DNA of 64,000 bases from Streptomyces sp. NBC_01451 (lineage in GTDB: Bacteria; Actinomycetota; Actinomycetes; Streptomycetales; Streptomycetaceae): contig NZ_CP109479.1 in the NCBI RefSeq assembly GCF_036227485.1, positions 10,168,001 through 10,232,000 on the forward strand. The letters are read 5' to 3'. The notes below the pieces were generated by a model. That model did no database searches. It had not been told where the DNA came from and saw nothing but the letters and a program-made list of their open reading frames with translations. The position numbers and the translations under genes were made by a program. Position 1 is the first letter of the stretch. Each line of letters starts with the position of its first letter. Below, one piece after another: positions 9,411 to 17,532 of this stretch.

Positions 9411-9729
9411 CCGTGCTCCGTCTTCTTCCCTGTTCCGTGCGCCTGTCCGGCACGCACGCACGAGTGTGCAGGAACATCCAACCGCTGACCTTCTCACGAG
9501 GCAGGAGGCCCCAGAGCTGTCATCCGTCCGTTCGCGGGATGCAGCGCACGGCAGCACCATTCCTCGGTGGCCTGCCGGTATACCGAAATGCCCGAGAACC
9601 AGACCTTCTTCGGCTCGGTTCCGGCAATGTGCTGCGGTGCCCGCACTCCGGCCGGGCCGTCGTGCAGGAGGCTCCCGGACACGGCAAGCGATCCGGTGCC
9701 GTGCAGGATCCGGGGGAGGGGGCGGCTGT

Positions 9730-9828
9730 ATGGGTGAGCCTGCGCACAGTGCTGCGGCCGGCGCGCTGGGCTACCAGCACCAGACGTGGTGGGTGCTGCT
9801 GGAACTGCTCAGAGGCTGTCGTCGGTGA
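9730..9828 (+). pseudogene. Fragment of a DUF4297-like defence gene N-terminus
   Basis: An ATG preceded by a G-rich ribosome binding site begins a short frame whose phrase GALGYQHQTWWVLLELLRG resembles the start of dsDNA-nuclease/DUF4297 proteins, where a Gly/Phe-x-Tyr-Gln motif opens a long helix. The intact NACHT gene at 35.7-38.6 kb starts with the comparable FTYQAQATLRGVLEML. The frame stops after 32 codons. I read it as the beheaded remnant of a second such defence gene. Confidence 0.45.
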
Positions 9829-10015
9829 GGGAACCGCGCTGCAGCAGCTCCTCGACGGTACAGCCGCGCCGCTGCGCGATCGCACGGAAGGTGTCCTGCT
9901 CACGGTGCCAGGACAGAGCTCGGTCGGCCACCGTCTGCCGGATGTACTCAGTGGCGGAGAGATTCAAAGCGGCAGCGTGGGCGGCGAGTGCGGTTTGTTC
10001 CTCGGGAGTGAACAT
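9809..10015 (-). CDS. Small ribbon-helix-helix-like protein
   Basis: A 68-residue frame with the layout of CopG/MobC-like proteins: a helix (PEEQTALAAHAAALNLSATE), then YIRQTVADRAL, then a short acidic tail. Such proteins act as antitoxins or as relaxosome accessory factors. GAGGAG lies upstream, though 13 or so bases from the ATG. It is divergent from an integrase remnant. Without a visible toxin or relaxase partner the role is open. Confidence 0.5.
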   Translation of the reverse strand: MFTPEEQTALAAHAAALNLSATEYIRQTVADRALSWHREQDTFRAIAQRRGCTVEELLQRGSLTDDSL

Positions 10016-10035
10016 GATGGCGGGGGATCTCCTCG

Positions 10036-10263
10036 GTGGCGACGGATGGTCGGTATCCGGTGCGGGTGGCGGGGCCGCTGGCCCTGTCGGTTCATCCGTT
10101 CCGGTTGGAGTTGGTGCGGCGCGGGTTCACGCCGCGGTCCTCTCAGGATCATGCCTACGTACTGGCGGACCTGAGCCGCTGGCTGGAACGCAACGGGCTG
10201 GCTCCGGGGCAGTTGACCGCGGAGCAGGTGGGGGAGTTCGTCCGGGCCACTGACGGTGGCTGA
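10036..10263 (+). pseudogene. Truncated tyrosine recombinase/integrase (N-terminal domain only)
   Basis: The 75-residue frame matches the SAM-like core-binding domain of tyrosine integrases: FRLELVRRGFTPRSSQDHAY, then LADLSRWLERNGLAPGQLT and a closing VGEFVRA. The catalytic domain (Arg-His-Arg-Tyr) is absent and the frame ends after TDGG. This is the stub of a transposon- or plasmid-borne recombinase left by a deletion. Confidence 0.65.
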
Positions 10264-10319
10264 CGGATCGGTCGTTGCAGCTACGCTCGGCTTTCTACGG
10301 GAGGCTCTTCACCTTGAAC

Positions 10320-10348
10320 TTGATCGGCGCGGCGTGGCTACCTAAGTA
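10320..10348 (+). promoter_or_regulatory. Sigma-70-type promoter for the two-component operon
   Basis: TTGATC at 10320-10325 and TAAGTA at 10343-10348 are separated by exactly 17 bases. This fits the housekeeping promoter pattern, about 50 bases before the GTG of the histidine kinase gene. Confidence 0.55.
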
Positions 10349-10395
10349 CGCACGTCTGTAGGGGTGTTGCGGCGGCATGCTGACAGCTTCATCAT

Positions 10396-12819
10396 GTGAG
10401 CGTGCGGGCGCTAAATTTTTTCGCGCTGCCTTCCCGGGTTCCATCCGCCACGGTGCTGGCAGGAGCCCTTGTCGCCTTGGGCTGCTGGGGCTTCGCCCTC
10501 CGTTTGGATACTCCATGCGATGGAACAGATGTGCGGTATTCGCGCGCCGATTGGCTGCCTGCAGGGCTTGTGGTGGGCCAATGGTTTTCCCACGCGGAAC
10601 AGATCAGAAACGACGACGTGGTCATCGCAATCGAGGGATACTCCCTGGCCGAAGGCTTGGGCTCGGTGCCAGATCAGCCACTGCGTTCCGGCACGGTGCT
10701 GCACTATGAGCTGTTGCGGGACGGAGCGCCGACGGAGGTAGAACTGTCCTTAGCTCGTCCGCCATTGGGTAGGCAGCTGATCACCTTCTCCGGGCCTCTG
10801 ATTTATCTGAGCTTTCTGGGTGTGCTGGCCTTATGGTTGCGTGCCCGTCGGCCGACAGCCCCCACGGGAGCCCCCTTGCTTCTCGGATTCGCCGGCACGT
10901 TCGCGTGGTTGATCGCCGGGCCAGCGGTCGGGATGTCAGCGCTGGATGTGGCGACTGGGAGTCCACTGTTTTGGCTGTACCACATCGCAACCGTCGGCGG
11001 CGGGTCGCTCGCCTGGGGATCCATGGTGGCCCTTGCCCTGGTTCCCCTGCGAACTCACTGGTCGGGCAACTATCGCTGGCTTCGCGCCGCCGCCTACGGC
11101 GGGCCGTTGCTACTGCTCGCCAGCTGGACCGGGAGTGTACTGGTCCTGGGCCCGTCGGGGATGCCGGCGATCGGGCTGATCCACGCTGGGCAGGAAGCCA
11201 TCACCGTCGCATGCTGGATCGTGGCCGGATACCTCGCGCTGCGCGTCTACCGCCAGGCGGGACCCGAGCGCCGCCGTCCCCTTCGCTGGGTGCTCGGTGG
11301 CGGGCTGCTGTCCGGACTGGGCTTGTTCGCGCTGTGGCTCGTCCCCGACATCGTCGTCGGCCACCGGCCCACCACCATCGCGTGGGTCGGCTTGGCTGGC
11401 CTGCCCATCCTAGTCGGAATCGTCGTTGCGATACTCCGCTATCACCTGTACGCCATCGAGCGCTTCGTCAGCCGAGCCGTGGCTTACACCGTCCTGGCGG
11501 CCATGCTGTTCGGCTGTTACATGTCGGTCACCGTAGCGGCAGCAACTACGGCGGCGTCCGACACCACCGTCGCCGCTGCCGCAGCGGTGTCGGTAGCGCT
11601 GCTTGCCTTGCCGTTACGCGAAGCGATCCGCCGCGGTGCCGCTCAACGGTTGTTCGGTGGACGGGAGCAACCTGCTGAGGCACTGCGTGCGCTGGGCCGA
11701 GCGTTGGCCCAGATTCCGTCTCCCCAACAGGCGCTGCCTCATGTGGTGGCTGCCGTCACCCGGGCATTACAGCTGCCCTACGCAGCCGTCGAGTTCGCCG
11801 ATCCGACCGCGCCGGGCGGCTTTCGCACCGCTGAGCACCTGGGCACCCCGGTTGGCGCCTACTACAGCCAGCTGATGTATCACCACGGCCGCACCGTGGG
11901 CCGCCTGGCCGTCTCGGCCCGCGAGGTCGACGAGCCGCTGTCCGCATCTGATCTCACTCTCTTAGGCGAAGTGGCCGCGCAACTCGGCCCAGCCGTGCAG
12001 GCAGTGGCTCTGCATGATGAGGTGTTGCGCTCGCGCACCGCTGCCGTTGCCACTCGCGAGGACGAACGCCGACGGCTGCGCCGAGATCTCCACGACGGGC
12101 TCAGCCCTACGCTGACCGGGCTGTCCTTGAAGACCGAGGCAGCCCTCGCCTTGCTCGACAGTTGGCGCGGCCACGCCGCCTCCGTGCCGCCAGCTGATGA
12201 GGACGCGAGCATGCTGGTCTCGCACCACGTCGAGCAGGATCGCTTCGAGCGCGCCCACCGTCTGCTGTGCGAGAGCGCGGCCGGCATGCGTGCCGCCGCA
12301 CACGACCTGCGTCTGCTGGTCGAGGGCTTGCGGCCTCCCGCGCTGGACTCCCTCGGCCTCATGGGGGCAATACGTGTCAAGGCGCACGACCTGTCGGCAG
12401 ATGCTGCCGACACGGTGCGCCTAGAGGTGGAAGGCCCTGCTCAGGCCGTCGGGCTGCCGGCCGCCGTCGAAGTCGCGGCGTATCACATCGCGCTAGAGGC
12501 AATGGCCAACTGCATCCGCCACGCGCACGCATCGAGATGCCTGGTGCGCATCACCGTCACCGCCACGCCCGACCTGCCCCGTCCGTCGGCGCTCGGTGAG
12601 GAAACGCCGCGGCTGCACCTAGACGTGATCGATGACGGTGTCGGGTTCCCGGACACGATCGACGACCGCGACCGGGGATTTGGGCTGCGGTCGATGCGCG
12701 AACGCGCCGAGGAACTAGGCGGGCGATGCACCATCCACGGCCGGCGCGGCGGCGGCACCATCGTGCAGGCAGCCCTGCCGTGCCCACCGCCAGACCCCCT
12801 CACCCGGCAGGCGCCATGA
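10396..12819 (+). CDS. NarL-type sensor histidine kinase with PDZ-like and 7TM-like input
   Basis: This is an 807-residue membrane kinase. After one N-terminal helix there is a PDZ-like extracytoplasmic segment (IRNDDVVIAIEGYSLAEG), then about seven hydrophobic helices (residues ~125-410) and a GAF-like region (~435-545). A HisKA_3 dimerisation domain follows with the phospho-acceptor in RRDLHDGLSPTL (His566). The HATPase domain has the N box around LEAMANCIRHA and the G box DDGVGF. The family autophosphorylates and passes phosphate to a NarL/LuxR-type regulator, here encoded next with an ATGA overlap. The PDZ/7TM input suggests sensing of membrane or envelope state; the signal is unknown. 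Confidence 0.85.
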   Translation: MSVRALNFFALPSRVPSATVLAGALVALGCWGFALRLDTPCDGTDVRYSRADWLPAGLVVGQWFSHAEQIRNDDVVIAIEGYSLAEGLGSVPDQPLRSGTVLHYELLRDGAPTEVELSLARPPLGRQLITFSGPLIYLSFLGVLALWLRARRPTAPTGAPLLLGFAGTFAWLIAGPAVGMSALDVATGSPLFWLYHIATVGGGSLAWGSMVALALVPLRTHWSGNYRWLRAAAYGGPLLLLASWTGSVLVLGPSGMPAIGLIHAGQEAITVACWIVAGYLALRVYRQAGPERRRPLRWVLGGGLLSGLGLFALWLVPDIVVGHRPTTIAWVGLAGLPILVGIVVAILRYHLYAIERFVSRAVAYTVLAAMLFGCYMSVTVAAATTAASDTTVAAAAAVSVALLALPLREAIRRGAAQRLFGGREQPAEALRALGRALAQIPSPQQALPHVVAAVTRALQLPYAAVEFADPTAPGGFRTAEHLGTPVGAYYSQLMYHHGRTVGRLAVSAREVDEPLSASDLTLLGEVAAQLGPAVQAVALHDEVLRSRTAAVATREDERRRLRRDLHDGLSPTLTGLSLKTEAALALLDSWRGHAASVPPADEDASMLVSHHVEQDRFERAHRLLCESAAGMRAAAHDLRLLVEGLRPPALDSLGLMGAIRVKAHDLSADAADTVRLEVEGPAQAVGLPAAVEVAAYHIALEAMANCIRHAHASRCLVRITVTATPDLPRPSALGEETPRLHLDVIDDGVGFPDTIDDRDRGFGLRSMRERAEELGGRCTIHGRRGGGTIVQAALPCPPPDPLTRQAP

Positions 12820-13472
12820 ACACCAGGCCGATAACCGTCTTGATCGCTGAGGACCATCCCGTGTTCCTCGACGGGCTCGCCGCCCGACTTTCGGCCACCG
12901 AGGACATGCGGGTGGTGGCGACTGTCCGCACGGGCCTGCAGGCCGCGCAGGCAGCCTTGGAACACCGTCCCGACGTTGCCGTCTTGGACATCGAGATGCC
13001 TGACCAGGACGGCATCGAGACGGCCCGACAGCTCCACCGCCTGGAGCCGCCGGTCCGGGTGCTGATCCTCACAGCTCATGAGGATGACCAACGGCTGACC
13101 GCTGCGATGCACGCTGGCGCCTTGGGCTACCTGTCCAAGCACGCCGAGCCGGCCACCATCTTGGAGGCAGTGCGCACCGTTGCCCGCGGTGCGATGTTCT
13201 TCGACCCGAGGCTGAGCGACCGGATACGAGCCCGTCTGTCCTCAGACCACCTACGGCGCCAACCGTTCCCCCAACTGACCGACCGAGAGCACCAGGTGCT
13301 CGCCCTGCTGGCCACCAACTGCTCCAACCAGGCCATTGCTCAGCGGTTGGGGATCAGTGGCAAGACGGCGCGCAATCACGTCTCGGCCATCTTGGCCAAG
13401 CTCCCTGCCCGCGACCGTGCTCAGGCCGGACAGCAGGCCCGTAACGCGGGTCTCACCCTCCCATTCGACTGA
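12816..13472 (+). CDS. NarL/LuxR-family response regulator
   Basis: The 218-residue regulator has a receiver domain with Asp-Asp near the start (IAEDHP), the phosphorylation site Asp58 in AVLDIEMPDQDG, the switch residue region LILTAHEDD and the conserved Lys in GYLSKHA. The C-terminal LuxR-type helix-turn-helix reads LTDREHQVLALLATNCSNQA. The start overlaps the kinase stop codon (ATGA), so the pair is translationally coupled and is almost certainly a cognate two-component system. Target genes cannot be read from the sequence. Confidence 0.92.
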   Translation: MNTRPITVLIAEDHPVFLDGLAARLSATEDMRVVATVRTGLQAAQAALEHRPDVAVLDIEMPDQDGIETARQLHRLEPPVRVLILTAHEDDQRLTAAMHAGALGYLSKHAEPATILEAVRTVARGAMFFDPRLSDRIRARLSSDHLRRQPFPQLTDREHQVLALLATNCSNQAIAQRLGISGKTARNHVSAILAKLPARDRAQAGQQARNAGLTLPFD

Positions 13473-13923
13473 ACCGAGCCAGCGCCGGCCAAGGTGCCCG
13501 AGCGTCCGGGACGTTCGCCCCATGCGGCCCAGGACACCGGGACTGCAATGTGGCTGCTGTACCACCGTGGGCGCGGCAGATCCACGCCGTGTCCAAACCC
13601 CGTGGGGGGCCATGAAGCACATCCGCCTGGTAACACGCCGCGCCATCACAGCCGCCTGCGCAGCCGCAATCCGAGCAACGCCGTACCGCCGGTTACATCC
13701 GGCAGCGGTCACAGCGGCAGCGAAGACAGCTTGGCCACGAAGGACGCGGAGAGCGACGACATCGTCCGCAGCAGGTGCGGCCCCGGCCTCGGCGCACGTT
13801 CCACGGACCCTGGCGACCATCCCACCGGTCGTCCCTGGTTTCACCACCTAGGTCTTGCCTGACGCCGCCACACCGGTCCAGGCCGAGACGGCCACCGCAC
13901 ACCACCCGCTGACGGAGGACCTC
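13473..13923. other. Intergenic region
   Basis: About 450 bases between the response regulator and the SGNH hydrolase. Open frames on both strands have no recognisable domains or ribosome binding sites. The only signal is the GGAGG at 13914-13918 that serves the next gene. Confidence 0.45.
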
Positions 13924-15861
13924 GTGCTCAAAACCACTATCCGCAAGAGGCGAGAAACCCATCCAACGGACCAACCACTCAGGTGGGCACGCTGGGTCGC
14001 TCTCGCCGCAACCACCGCCCTCGCTGTACCCGCCTTGTCGTCGTGCACGCCCGACGACCCCCCGGGCGACCTCATCTTCGACTCGACCGCCAAGCCAGTC
14101 CTCGATTGGAGTGTTCCGCGTCGGTTCGAAGACAGCTGGGCAGCCTACAACGAGACCAGCGCGACCTACGATCAGGGAATCGTGAAGCCTAACTCGTGGG
14201 GCCTGAACCTCGACGGCTGCGCGTCGACCGCTGTGCGTCGGATCCAGAAATACACGTTCACAGTTCGCCAGACGGGCAAGCCCTGGCAGCGGACATTCAA
14301 CAGCACGTCGTGCCGACTCCAGATCCCCAAGATCTTACCGGCCCAGGGCCTGTACAAGGCGACCCTGACCTTGCACACCGACTGGGGGGCGGCTGACGGC
14401 GTGAGCGCATCCGTCAGCATGAACGTGGGCATCCGCGACTATCTGATCGTGTCGATGGGGGACTCGCTAGCATCGGGCGAGGGCACCCCCGACGTCCCTG
14501 GGTCGTATTCCTTCGACCCCGACTTCGCTTGGCCGCCCGCACATGTCGTCACGAAGCGAGCCGCCGTGTGGAAGGACCGGCGCTGTCACCGGTCGGCCAA
14601 GAGCGGACCGTCACAGGCGGCCAAGGCATTCGAGGACGCGGATCCCAAGACATCTGTGACCTTCGTCAGTGTCGCCTGCTCGGGCGCGACGGTAGCCGAC
14701 CTCATCCCTCGGCCAGACGAAAAGGTGCTCGGGCAGGTGGGCGCGGTGGCGAGTCTGTTCGGTCCCAACTCTGACGGCGACCCCCGGCCCATTGATTCCT
14801 TGCTGCTCTCAGCCGGGATCAACGACCTGGACTTCAGCTCCATCATCGGGCGCTGCGCGTTCAACAACAACCTCTCTCGCGACTCCGAGAAGTGCGTGAC
14901 GAAAGGCGGGATCGCGGAAGCGATCAATACCCTCCCCGTGAAGTACCTCAACCTTGCGGTTGCCATCAAACGCGAGCTTCCAGACGCCAGGGAGGTCTAC
15001 ATCAACGACTACCCGGGCGAAGTCTTCGAGGGCGGGGGGTGCGGACTGCTCGGGGAACCGGGCATAGGGATCGACGAGGTGGAGGAAAGCGAGATGAATG
15101 TCTATGGCAACCAACTCAACCGCCACATCGAGAACATGGCAACGATGCTCGACCGTATGGGGTACCGGTGGAACTTCGTGGACCGTCTGGAGCACGACTT
15201 CCTTCCGCATGCCTACTGCGCGACCCCGAGTTGGTTCACCAGCTTGGAAACCTCGCTGAGGACGCAGGGCGACGCTGAGGGTACCGCCCACCCCAACGCA
15301 GCCGGCCACATCGCGTTCAGCAAGATCCTGCACCGCATGGTGGTGCCGGAACACGTGAAGTCGCCGTACCGCACACTCAAAATCACCATCGACGAGGTCA
15401 AGGCCGCAGACGGCCAAGGCACCCTTCAGATGCTCGCCAGCCTCACGAAGTTCCAGAACGACCGCCGGGGACTGAACCGCTACATCGACGTGCCACGCAA
15501 CGGCCAGTGGACTTCAATCCCACCAGACGAGGGAACCTTCTTCCTCGACGTGACTCGGGCACCTTCGCCACCACGTCACGCCACCGACCTCTGGATGAAT
15601 TTCGGTCATACCCTGGCGGTTCACCACGGGTTGAGCGACGCATACGGCGCCGGCCCCCATGAGGTGCCCCACAACCCAACAGGGTTGTTCCACAAGCTCT
15701 CGGTCCGGTACACCGTCAGCGTACTAGCCCCGCCCTCAGGCGACGGAGACGTCTTGGCGCGTGATCGCGAATCTCTTCAGGCCAGGTACGGCTTCGAGGG
15801 TTCTGCGGCAGAAAAGGCGTGTCATGCACCTCGCACGCGGGAAGCCGGCGGGTGCCGTTGA
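13924..15861 (+). CDS. Secreted SGNH/GDSL-family esterase-lipase, lipoprotein
   Basis: Starting at GTG 13924 (GGAGG five bases upstream), the 645-residue protein has a twin-Arg-containing signal (RKRRETHPTDQPLRWARW), a hydrophobic core and lipobox LSSC. After an N-terminal domain of about 130 residues comes block I GDSLASGEG with the catalytic Ser, then SVACSGAT, the GxND block in SAGINDLDFS, and the late block HPNAAGHIAF with the catalytic Asp/His region. This is a complete SGNH hydrolase of the long Streptomyces type. The last ~40 residues run into transposon-like sequence, so the true C-terminus may have been altered. Confidence 0.8.
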   Translation: MLKTTIRKRRETHPTDQPLRWARWVALAATTALAVPALSSCTPDDPPGDLIFDSTAKPVLDWSVPRRFEDSWAAYNETSATYDQGIVKPNSWGLNLDGCASTAVRRIQKYTFTVRQTGKPWQRTFNSTSCRLQIPKILPAQGLYKATLTLHTDWGAADGVSASVSMNVGIRDYLIVSMGDSLASGEGTPDVPGSYSFDPDFAWPPAHVVTKRAAVWKDRRCHRSAKSGPSQAAKAFEDADPKTSVTFVSVACSGATVADLIPRPDEKVLGQVGAVASLFGPNSDGDPRPIDSLLLSAGINDLDFSSIIGRCAFNNNLSRDSEKCVTKGGIAEAINTLPVKYLNLAVAIKRELPDAREVYINDYPGEVFEGGGCGLLGEPGIGIDEVEESEMNVYGNQLNRHIENMATMLDRMGYRWNFVDRLEHDFLPHAYCATPSWFTSLETSLRTQGDAEGTAHPNAAGHIAFSKILHRMVVPEHVKSPYRTLKITIDEVKAADGQGTLQMLASLTKFQNDRRGLNRYIDVPRNGQWTSIPPDEGTFFLDVTRAPSPPRHATDLWMNFGHTLAVHHGLSDAYGAGPHEVPHNPTGLFHKLSVRYTVSVLAPPSGDGDVLARDRESLQARYGFEGSAAEKACHAPRTREAGGCR

Positions 15862-15960
15862 TGCCCTTCCACTCGTAGCTCCATCGGTAGCAGGTCGTGC
15901 CCTTGACGCCCATCGCGCGGCACGCGTCCAAGTTGCTCATCCCTTCGCCGTGAGCCGAAT
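15840..15960 (-). mobile_element. Possible IS30-type transposase N-terminal fragment
   Basis: On the minus strand the phrase GMSNLDACRAMGVKGTTCYRW resembles the first helix-turn-helix of IS30-family transposases. No continuation of the enzyme is present. The stretch overlaps the 3' end of the SGNH gene and abuts the IS3 remnant. I treat it as transposon debris with low certainty. Confidence 0.3.
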
Positions 15961-16079
15961 GCCGTTGCCGACCTCCTCCGCAAGTACCTGCCCGCGGCTG
16001 CGGAGCAATGCCCTGTCCTGGCCGGCAAGAACGTCACCCCGCACATACGGGGCTTCCCCTGAGCCGTGGACACCGTTTG

Positions 16080-17230
16080 CTATGCGGCAGAGGTCAGCGT
16101 AACCGTTCGTTGTTCGAAGGCGATCGGGCTGACCTGGCCGATCGCTGAATGCCTTCGCCTGGTGTTGCAGCAGGTGATCCAGCGGAAGACTGCGAGGCGG
16201 GCCTTGCGTACTCCTGGCCAGCGTTTCCGTCCCTGCAGGGTCTCCCGCTTCAGGGCCGCGTTGAAGCTCTCCGCAGCGGCGTTGTCCGCACTTGTCCCGA
16301 CCGCTCCGCGAGAGCGGATCACGCGGAATTTGCGGCATGCGTTCGCGAAGTCCTGCGAGGCGTACTGGGCTCCGTTGCCGCCGTAAGACCGCCCCGGCCA
16401 GGTCGCCGCAGCGGGTGCGGGCGGCGGCTTCGGGCGCGTCGGTGACCAGCTCGGTGCGCGTGTGATCGGCGATCGCCCAGCCCGCCAGGCGCTTTGAACG
16501 GAGGTCCAACACCGTTGCCAGGTAGAGGAATTGGCCATCGCCGACGTAATTGGTGTTCGGGTCGCTCGCGGTGAAGTCACGCTGCAGGAGGTCGGGGACC
16601 TGGGCCGCGTGCGGGGCGGGCACGGTGGTGGTGACCTTCTTGCGCAGGTGCACGCCGACGATGCCGGCCTCGCGCATCACGCGCTTGTGGTTGACCCGTC
16701 AGCCCTCGGCCCGCAGCTCGGCGGTGATGCGCGGGGAGCCGCAGGTGCCGTCCCATTCGGTGTGGATCTCGCGGATCTTCCCGGTCAGCTCGGCATCGCC
16801 GAGAGCCCGCTCGACGCGGGCGCCGGTGGCGGCCCGCCACCGGTAGTAGCCGGAGCGCGAGACTTCCACGACCCTGCACAGCCGCTTCACCTCGAAGGTG
16901 TCGCGATGGTCATCGACGAACTGGAAGCGGCTCGCCAGCTGGTCTCGCCCGCGAAATACTTGGCCGCCCGGCGCAGGATCTCGCGCTCCAGTTCCAGCTC
17001 GCGCACCTGCCCGCGCAGGGCAGCGATCTCGGCGTCCTTGTCCGCCTCAGCCCGCACTGACGGCGTTTCGGACTCCTCGGGCGGCCTTGATCCACGGGCG
17101 CAGCGTCTCGTGGTTCACGCCCAGATCCTTGGCTACGGCCGTCACCGGACGCCCCGGGCTGGCGCGGTACAGCGCGACGGCGTCGGCCCGGAACTCAGCC
17201 GAGTACTTGTAGGTCCCCAACGGGAACTCC
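16080..17230 (-). mobile_element. Decayed IS3-family element (orfA and orfB frameshifted)
   Basis: On the minus strand the orfA part near 17040-17225 reads as SAEFRADAVALYRASPGRPV then GVNHETLRPW, an IS3-type helix-turn-helix. The orfB integrase core follows in changing frames, with TNYVGDGQFLYLATVLDL carrying the first catalytic Asp region. The last part reads ADNAAAESFNAALKRE, with the DDE Glu, and ends after IAFEQRTVTL. At least three frame changes separate these pieces, so the element cannot make its transposase. I could not define terminal inverted repeats. It separates the SGNH gene from the nuclease remnant and STAND gene. Confidence 0.8.
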
Positions 17231-17274
17231 TGATCTCTGGAACTTCATAGATCCAGTGTCCAAGGTGTTCACGA

Positions 17275-17532
17275 CCAGGGGAAACCCCCATACATACCAG
17301 GAACCGGTCCTTCTCGATGATGCGGTTGTACAAGTAGAAGCTGCCCAGAGCCCGGCCGCCGCCTTCGTTCTGCGGTGCCGTGATCATCGCCGACTGTAAC
17401 TGCCGCTGGTCTTGGCCCCCTCCCAGGTCGAGGCGAAGGGGTACTCGTCGCACTGCTTGCCCTCGGGCCGCGGCAGGCTCGAAGGGCAGCAGCCGCGGCC
17501 AGCCGTGGCAGGCGTCACACCCTTGATGCTCG
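17275..17532 (-). pseudogene. Remnant of a NucA/NucB-type secreted nuclease
   Basis: The minus strand encodes KQCDEYPFASTWEGA, the core motif of NucA/NucB deoxyribonucleases (Asp-Glu plus the Tyr-Pro-Phe-Ala phrase). After a frame change it reads NEGGGRALGSFYLYNRIIEK, matching the usual continuation. The N-terminal half is missing where the STAND gene ends, and the C-terminus runs into the IS3 remnant. The gene is therefore truncated at both ends and frameshifted. Confidence 0.6.

Noticed and set aside
8869..9828. Long plus-strand frame opposite the AAA ATPase
   Set aside because: Arg/Pro/Ser-rich shadow. Only its last 33 codons (from 9730) resemble a protein, and these are listed as a separate remnant.
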